DNA of 64,000 nucleotides from Anaerolineae bacterium. GTDB taxonomy: Bacteria > Chloroflexota > Anaerolineae > Caldilineales > Caldilineaceae. Below, piece after piece: positions 60,603 through 64,000 of this stretch. How positions within the stretch are numbered: the first letter of the stretch is position 1; each line of letters begins with the position of its first letter. The translations under genes were made by a program, and so were the position numbers. The DNA lies in assembly GCA_030432295.1 (NCBI GenBank), contig JAUIHI010000019.1, positions 59,943 through 123,942 of the forward strand. The letters run 5' to 3'. Below the pieces are notes generated by a model. The model ran no database searches. It saw nothing but the letters and a program-made list of their open reading frames with translations, and was not told the origin of the DNA.

Positions 60603-60631
60603 TTGCCCAAATCGTCCTGCTGTGGTATTAT
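60603..60631 (+). promoter_or_regulatory. Promoter of tRNA-Gln
   Basis: TTGCCC (60603-60608), 17-bp spacer, TATTAT (60626-60631) preceded by TGG as an extended -10. The tRNA begins 21 bp after the -10. Confidence 0.7.
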
Positions 60632-60651
60632 TCCTCCAGTTGCATAGCCGA

Positions 60652-60723
60652 TGGGGAATAGTTTAATCGGCAAAACATCTGATTCTGGATCAGACGATTG
60701 GGGTTCAAATCCCTGTTCCCCAG
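60652..60723 (+). tRNA. tRNA-Gln, anticodon CTG (CCA encoded at 60724-60726)
   Basis: Acceptor TGGGGAA (60652-60658) pairs with TTCCCCA (60716-60722). D stem GTTT/AAAC (60661-60664, 60673-60676), anticodon stem TCTGA/TCAGA around loop TTCTGGA with anticodon CTG at 60685-60687, T loop TTCAAAT at 60704-60710 with wobble pairs in the stem. It is directly followed by a palindrome that includes its 3' end. Confidence 0.95.
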
Positions 60724-60777
60724 CCAAAAGAAAAGAGTACCCGCCACAGCGGGTGCTCTTTTCTTTTGGCTGGGGAA
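60716..60777 (+). terminator. 29-bp palindrome that includes the tRNA-Gln 3' end and CCA
   Basis: Left arm 60716-60744 and right arm 60749-60777 are complementary at 28 of 29 positions (one G-U) around a 4-nt loop. The first 11 bases of the left arm are the acceptor 3' strand, discriminator and CCA of the tRNA; the right arm repeats them inverted (TTGGCTGGGGAA). It works as terminator but can also compete with tRNA folding. Confidence 0.85.
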
Positions 60778-60779
60778 GT

Positions 60780-60872
60780 TTATCCCCGCTGCATCCCATT
60801 CGGAGCCAGGGGCAGGGCGCGCAGGCGCACGCCCGTGGCCTGGAAGATAGCGTTGCCGATGGCCGGCGCAAC
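60780..60872 (-). pseudogene. Xanthine dehydrogenase-type molybdoprotein, C-terminal 30 codons only
   Basis: Minus-strand translation gives VAPAIGNAIFQATGVRLRAL and then PLAPNGMQRG, stop at 60780-60782. This is the well-known end of the molybdopterin-binding subunit of xanthine/aldehyde dehydrogenases (AVAPAIGNAI...ATGVR.R.LP). The rest is gone: beyond about 60872 the sequence turns into a P450 on the other strand. Too short for the usual ORF calling. Confidence 0.75.
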
Positions 60873-61919
60873 CGCTCTTTCATCGCAAAGTGCTGGAAAG
60901 CTTCGCCGGGGTGATGGTAGAGGCGGCACAATCCCAACTACAGCAATGGCTCTCCAATGATCAGCCGATTGGCCTGGTGGTAGAGATGATGGCCGTGACC
61001 CTGGATATGACAGGACGTACCTTGTTCAGCAGCGATTTGTCCGATGCTACGCTGGCGGTCCGTCAGGAAATTAACACGAGTGTAGGGGAAGTCCTGCGCC
61101 AGTTTCAGTCGCCCCTGGTTGTAATCTGGACACTGGTGGGCTTTCCACCGCCGCGTAGCCAAGCGTGGCAGCAAGCCAATCGCTATTTGGATGAAACTTA
61201 TCTTTGGCCTGATGGAGGAACGACGGAGGCGAGAGGAGATGCCACCGGATATGCTCTCCCTGCTGTTGCAGACCGTCGATGAGGAGACAGGGGAGCCTCT
61301 GTCTGCCCAGGAAATTCGGGACGAGATTGGCATCTTCCTGACTGCCGGACACGAGACGACAGCGTTGGGGTTAACCTGGGCCTGGCTATGTCTAACGCAG
61401 AATCCGGAAGTGGAATCCAGACTGCAAAACGAGTTAGGCCAGGTGCTGGCCGGGCGAACGCCCTCCATCGCTGACCTGGCTCAACTTCCCTACACCCAGG
61501 CCGTCTTTGAAGAGGCATTGCGTCTCTATCCACCAGTCTGGGGTTTCAGCCGCCGGGCCGTCGACGACGATACTATCGACGGCTATCGGATTCCCGCCGG
61601 CGCACGGATGATGCTGAGTCCCTATGTCACCCAGCGCAGCCAACGCTACTGGGAAGAACCGATGCTTTTTCGACCAGAGCGCTTTCTGGTCGGTGAGGAG
61701 GGGAGTGACCAGCCGGAAGCCTATCTTCCCTTTGGAGTTGGTCCACGCCAGTGTATCGGTAATCGCTTTGCCCTGATGGAGGGTGTAATCTTGCTGGCTA
61801 CGATTGCCCAGCAGGTTCAGATGCGCCGGCTGGACAATGAACCGGTAGCGGCGACAGCGTTGACTACCTTGCGGCCCCAACAGCCTGTCTATCTCTCTAC
61901 TGAAAGCCGCCGTATGTAG
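60866..61919 (+). pseudogene. Cytochrome P450, 5'-truncated and frameshifted
   Basis: About 350 residues of P450 remain. Reading starts inside the C helix (AQPLFHRKVLESFAGVM) at the fusion point with the xanthine dehydrogenase tail, so roughly 100 N-terminal residues are missing. The frame breaks near 61195: NRYLDE in one frame continues as IFGLMEERRRREEMPPDML in the next. The C-terminal part is well kept: I-helix AGHETTA, K-helix ExxR as EALR, the haem loop PFGVGPRQCIGN. It is most likely inactive unless a sequencing error explains the shift. It precedes the ImmA/IrrE gene by 31 bp. Confidence 0.85.
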
Positions 61920-61950
61920 CCATCTTCTTCATCATAGAGACAACCGAACC

Positions 61951-62484
61951 ATGCAACATCACAACAACGCAGAAATTGCCGACATCAAAGCTCGCATGGA
62001 AAGACAACTACAGGCCATTTGCCAGCAGTATGATTTCGCCGAGTTCACCTTCCCATCCTTCCTGAGGTGGGTTGAGAAATCTAGGAATAGGCCGATTCGA
62101 CTGGTTGCTGAAAAACTGGTTCCCCAATTTTTTGGTGCCTGGATGGCGGCCTCGGACGAGGATTACATCTTCTACAAAGAAGATACGGTCTCCCTGCATC
62201 AGGGGCACATCCTATTGCATGAACTGGCCCATATGCTGTGCGGTCATCCAACGCTGACTCTATCAGATGAGGTGATTGTCGCTCACTTACGCGGTGAACT
62301 CAGTATCAGTTCCCTTTTGCTGCGCTCCACCCGCTCTGGTGAAATGGAGTGGGAGGCGGAGATTTTGGCCGCCCTGATCCAGGAGACCATTTTTGCCCAT
62401 GAACGTATTCAGGAGTTGACACAGGTGGTCCTGGCAAGGACAGCGGATGGAGACCTTTATCACGCGATAGGACTGCTTGACTGA
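61951..62484 (+). CDS. ImmA/IrrE-type zinc metallopeptidase
   Basis: 177 residues. Zinc motif H90-E91-L-A-H94 in LLHELAHMLCGHP, with a downstream EMEWEAEILA helix supplying the third ligand (E135 or E137). There is no helix-turn-helix domain attached. Such peptidases cut repressors or other regulators. The TGATG overlap with the next gene couples it to a membrane protein. This pairing (peptidase + MAB_1171c-type membrane protein) is one I recall from Actinobacteria, often near P450 or regulator genes. ATG 61951. Confidence 0.8.
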   Translation: MQHHNNAEIADIKARMERQLQAICQQYDFAEFTFPSFLRWVEKSRNRPIRLVAEKLVPQFFGAWMAASDEDYIFYKEDTVSLHQGHILLHELAHMLCGHPTLTLSDEVIVAHLRGELSISSLLLRSTRSGEMEWEAEILAALIQETIFAHERIQELTQVVLARTADGDLYHAIGLLD

Positions 62485-63602
62485 TGCGGCTCTTTCTTAC
62501 AATCCTGGCTGCCCTCTTCTTCTGGGGTCTGGTGCTGACCAAGTTCAACCGCATGTGGCGTCGAAGAAGGGAGACCTCTCAGGCTTACCTGGGATCGGTA
62601 TTCTGGTTGATTACCCTCTTGTTGGGTCTCTCAATGACTTTGCATATTGACCCGATACAGACCGCAGTGGGAACCTTGACTGGTTTGGCTAATTTCGGCT
62701 GGTATCTGGCCTATATGATTGGCATCATTGGCTTCTATCTGGTTGGGTTCCTGGGGACTCGGACCGACGGCGCGCATGGGGAGCGTAGCACGTTTCTGCT
62801 GAAGGCTCTGCTTGTCACTACGATGTTGCTCTTTACATGGTTGTATAGTGGTTGGCTTCGCCTGGGATCTGAATGGCCTGCTCGTTCGCCAAGGGGTTGG
62901 CCGGAAATGCTCTTTCTTGTGGGATTCTTCGGCTACGCATGTCTAGCCGAAGCTTACTCTTTTGGACCGTTGTTAGAGGCGTTGCGTCGTCAACGTGAGC
63001 CATTGTTGCGCATACGAACCCTATTGGGGCTAGCGACGGCTGTAATCGCCGAATTCTTTTGTGCCCTCAAAATCGGCTACGCTGTTTTGGGATACCTCTA
63101 TCCCGACTGGTCTGTTGTCGAGATCATCAACCAGATGGCACTGTTCTCAATGGCAGGTGTGGCTGCGTTTCTGGTGCCGCTGCTGATCAGCCATCGAACG
63201 TACATGCGAATATACGAATTCCTATCACTTCATAAGAAACTCCGTCTGATGGCAGATTTGAGTTACTTGCAGAAGCAACTCCAGGAGCATTGTCCGACTA
63301 TCCTATGGCAGGAACCCACCTGGTGGGAGCGGGTGACTCGACCTGACTTCTACATTTATCGAGCAGCGGTCAGCATACTGGATAGTGAACGCATCTTGTC
63401 TGGGTATCTGGAACGACTGGATAGGAGTGGTCAAGTGACGACGTTTGTGGCTGACAAGACGGGAACGATGCGCTATTGGGATCCGAAGTCGGTCCAGGCT
63501 GCTCGTCAATTACAGAGCCAGATGCACATTCCTCAGGATGCCAGCTATGCACAGCTGCTACAGTATCTTCGACAGGTAAGCCTCGCTATACGAGCGGAGT
63601 GA
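62484..63602 (+). CDS. MAB_1171c (DUF6545)-like multi-pass membrane protein
   Basis: 372 residues. About seven TM helices in the first 240 (LFLTILAALFFWGLVLTKF, VFWLITLLLGLSMTLHI, WYLAYMIGIIGFYLVGFLG, ALLVTTMLLFTWLYSGWL, LFLVGFFGYACLAEAYSF, LLGLATAVIAEFFCALKIGY, MALFSMAGVAAFLVPLLI), then a 130-residue cytoplasmic domain (YRAAVSILDSERILSGYLE). This matches my memory of the 'putative transporter' family paired with small ImmA/IrrE proteins. It may sense a signal and control the peptidase. The ATG overlaps the peptidase stop by one base. Confidence 0.6.
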   Translation: MRLFLTILAALFFWGLVLTKFNRMWRRRRETSQAYLGSVFWLITLLLGLSMTLHIDPIQTAVGTLTGLANFGWYLAYMIGIIGFYLVGFLGTRTDGAHGERSTFLLKALLVTTMLLFTWLYSGWLRLGSEWPARSPRGWPEMLFLVGFFGYACLAEAYSFGPLLEALRRQREPLLRIRTLLGLATAVIAEFFCALKIGYAVLGYLYPDWSVVEIINQMALFSMAGVAAFLVPLLISHRTYMRIYEFLSLHKKLRLMADLSYLQKQLQEHCPTILWQEPTWWERVTRPDFYIYRAAVSILDSERILSGYLERLDRSGQVTTFVADKTGTMRYWDPKSVQAARQLQSQMHIPQDASYAQLLQYLRQVSLAIRAE

Positions 63603-63929
63603 GGGGTTTCTTGGCCTGTGGTTGTGGACTGCTTTTTTAATCATGGTTCCCTTCCCTACCCATCTGCCCCTGTATTCTGACCGCCTCAATGCCCCAGCCT
63701 CCCGGCCAGGTGCAAGGGGGAGGGCCTATCTGCCGCCCCCTCTCCCCCCCGGCTTCCCGCCTGTGGCCTAACGGCCACGGGCAGAGGGGCGGGCGCAAGG
63801 GCCTGCGGCGCAGAGCGCCGGGCAGGTATCAGCCATCAGGTGTCAGCTTTCAGCGAACAGCGGTTGATGAAAGTGTACCGTCCTGATATATATTGACAGA
63901 GTCAAAACCAAGAAGGAGACTCTGGAAAG
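63603..63929. other. Gap before the IS element, GC-rich, with heptamer words
   Basis: GC-rich short palindromic stretches at 63705-63820 (CGGCCAGG, GGCCTAACGGCCACGG). 63826-63860 is five heptamers ending in CAG (GTATCAG, CCATCAG, GTGTCAG, CTTTCAG, CGAACAG). No gene. The IS end probably begins near 63868-63895. Confidence 0.5.
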
Positions 63930-64000
63930 ATGACAAAATCGGTACTCAAGCGATATAGTGTGGCCTTCAAGCAGCATGTTGTAAGAGAGTACGAGACTGG
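63868..64000 (+). mobile_element. IS3-family insertion sequence, left end (truncated by the window edge)
   Basis: The OrfA start and an upstream TGTACCGTCCTGATATATAT stretch that may be the terminal inverted repeat. The right end lies outside the window, so the boundaries are approximate. Confidence 0.55.
63930..64000 (+). CDS. IS3-type transposase OrfA, first 23 codons
   Basis: Translation MTKSVLKRYSVAFKQHVVRE then YET matches the N-terminal helix-turn-helix of IS3/IS911 OrfA (RYS.EFK..VV.EYE.G). ATG 63930 with AAGGAG at 63912-63917 upstream. Cut by the end of the window. Confidence 0.75.
   Translation, partial: MTKSVLKRYSVAFKQHVVREYET

Noticed and set aside
61951..62484. Phage repressor-cleaving ImmA of an ICE
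   Set aside because: No ICE or prophage genes (integrase, relaxase, repressor) are seen nearby; only the peptidase family can be stated.

Overview
The window is about 60% GC, gene dense, and reads like a chromosome segment of an uncultured Chloroflexota bacterium (Caldilinea/Anaerolineae/Promineofilum-like). The assignment is an inference. It rests on the gene mix (a two-gene pyruvate:ferredoxin oxidoreductase, korDABC, a CIO-type cydAB, a decaheme cytochrome), on a secreted protein ending in a VPVVQR-type tail that I associate with exported Chloroflexota proteins, and on the absence of outer-membrane genes. No rRNA or other taxonomic marker is present.

Layout. 1-6.1 kb: 3' end of a mannonate dehydratase gene, a convergent DegT aminotransferase, and the two-gene PFOR. 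6.2-9.7 kb: an accessory patch with an AT-rich AlbA_2/Schlafen-type protein and several toxin-antitoxin-like small genes, punctuated by a repeated terminator-promoter module. 9.7-13.7 kb: a decaheme c-type cytochrome and a divergent META-domain lipoprotein. 13.9-16.2 kb: a tightly overlapping GTPase / coiled-coil / methyltransferase operon. 16.3-20.1 kb: E1alpha-E1beta-E2 of a 2-oxoacid dehydrogenase. 20.5-24.7 kb: a 1388-residue secreted VWA protein. 24.7-33.7 kb: GNATs, a Vgb-like lipoprotein, an MBL hydrolase, threonine dehydratase, homocysteine methyltransferase and an M81 peptidase. 33.8-36.5 kb: korDABC. 37-48.5 kb: aminopeptidase, glutaredoxin-thioredoxin reductase fusion, aldo/keto reductase, esterase, quinone reductase, recJ, an RNase H-like exonuclease, an SCP2 protein and an Fe-alcohol dehydrogenase. 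48.5-49.7 kb: a second AT-rich patch. 49.8-60.5 kb: sulfatase, a 1 kb repeat field, cydAB, membrane genes, an aldo/keto reductase, a 2Fe-2S protein and gltX. 60.65 kb: tRNA-Gln(CTG). After the tRNA come gene debris (a xanthine dehydrogenase tail fused to a broken P450), an ImmA/IrrE-type metallopeptidase coupled to a multi-pass membrane protein, and the first codons of an IS3-type transposase.

Metabolism. Three different routes for oxidative decarboxylation of 2-oxoacids lie within 34 kb: PFOR, the E1/E2 complex and KorDABC. With the bd-type oxidase and the multiheme cytochrome this suggests a flexible life between oxic and anoxic conditions.

The most striking feature is not a protein. There are about 25 long, often perfect inverted repeats, roughly one per 2.5 kb, in several recurring sequence families. 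Many have arms built from tandem 7- or 8-nt words, like the STRR hairpins of filamentous cyanobacteria. They lie between convergent genes, between subunit genes of all three 2-oxoacid oxidoreductase operons, next to the tRNA, and in one case inside a reading frame (45534-45607), where the element is translated as an in-frame insertion. This palindromic-element population and the ImmA/IrrE-membrane protein pair are my two best candidates for something under-described.
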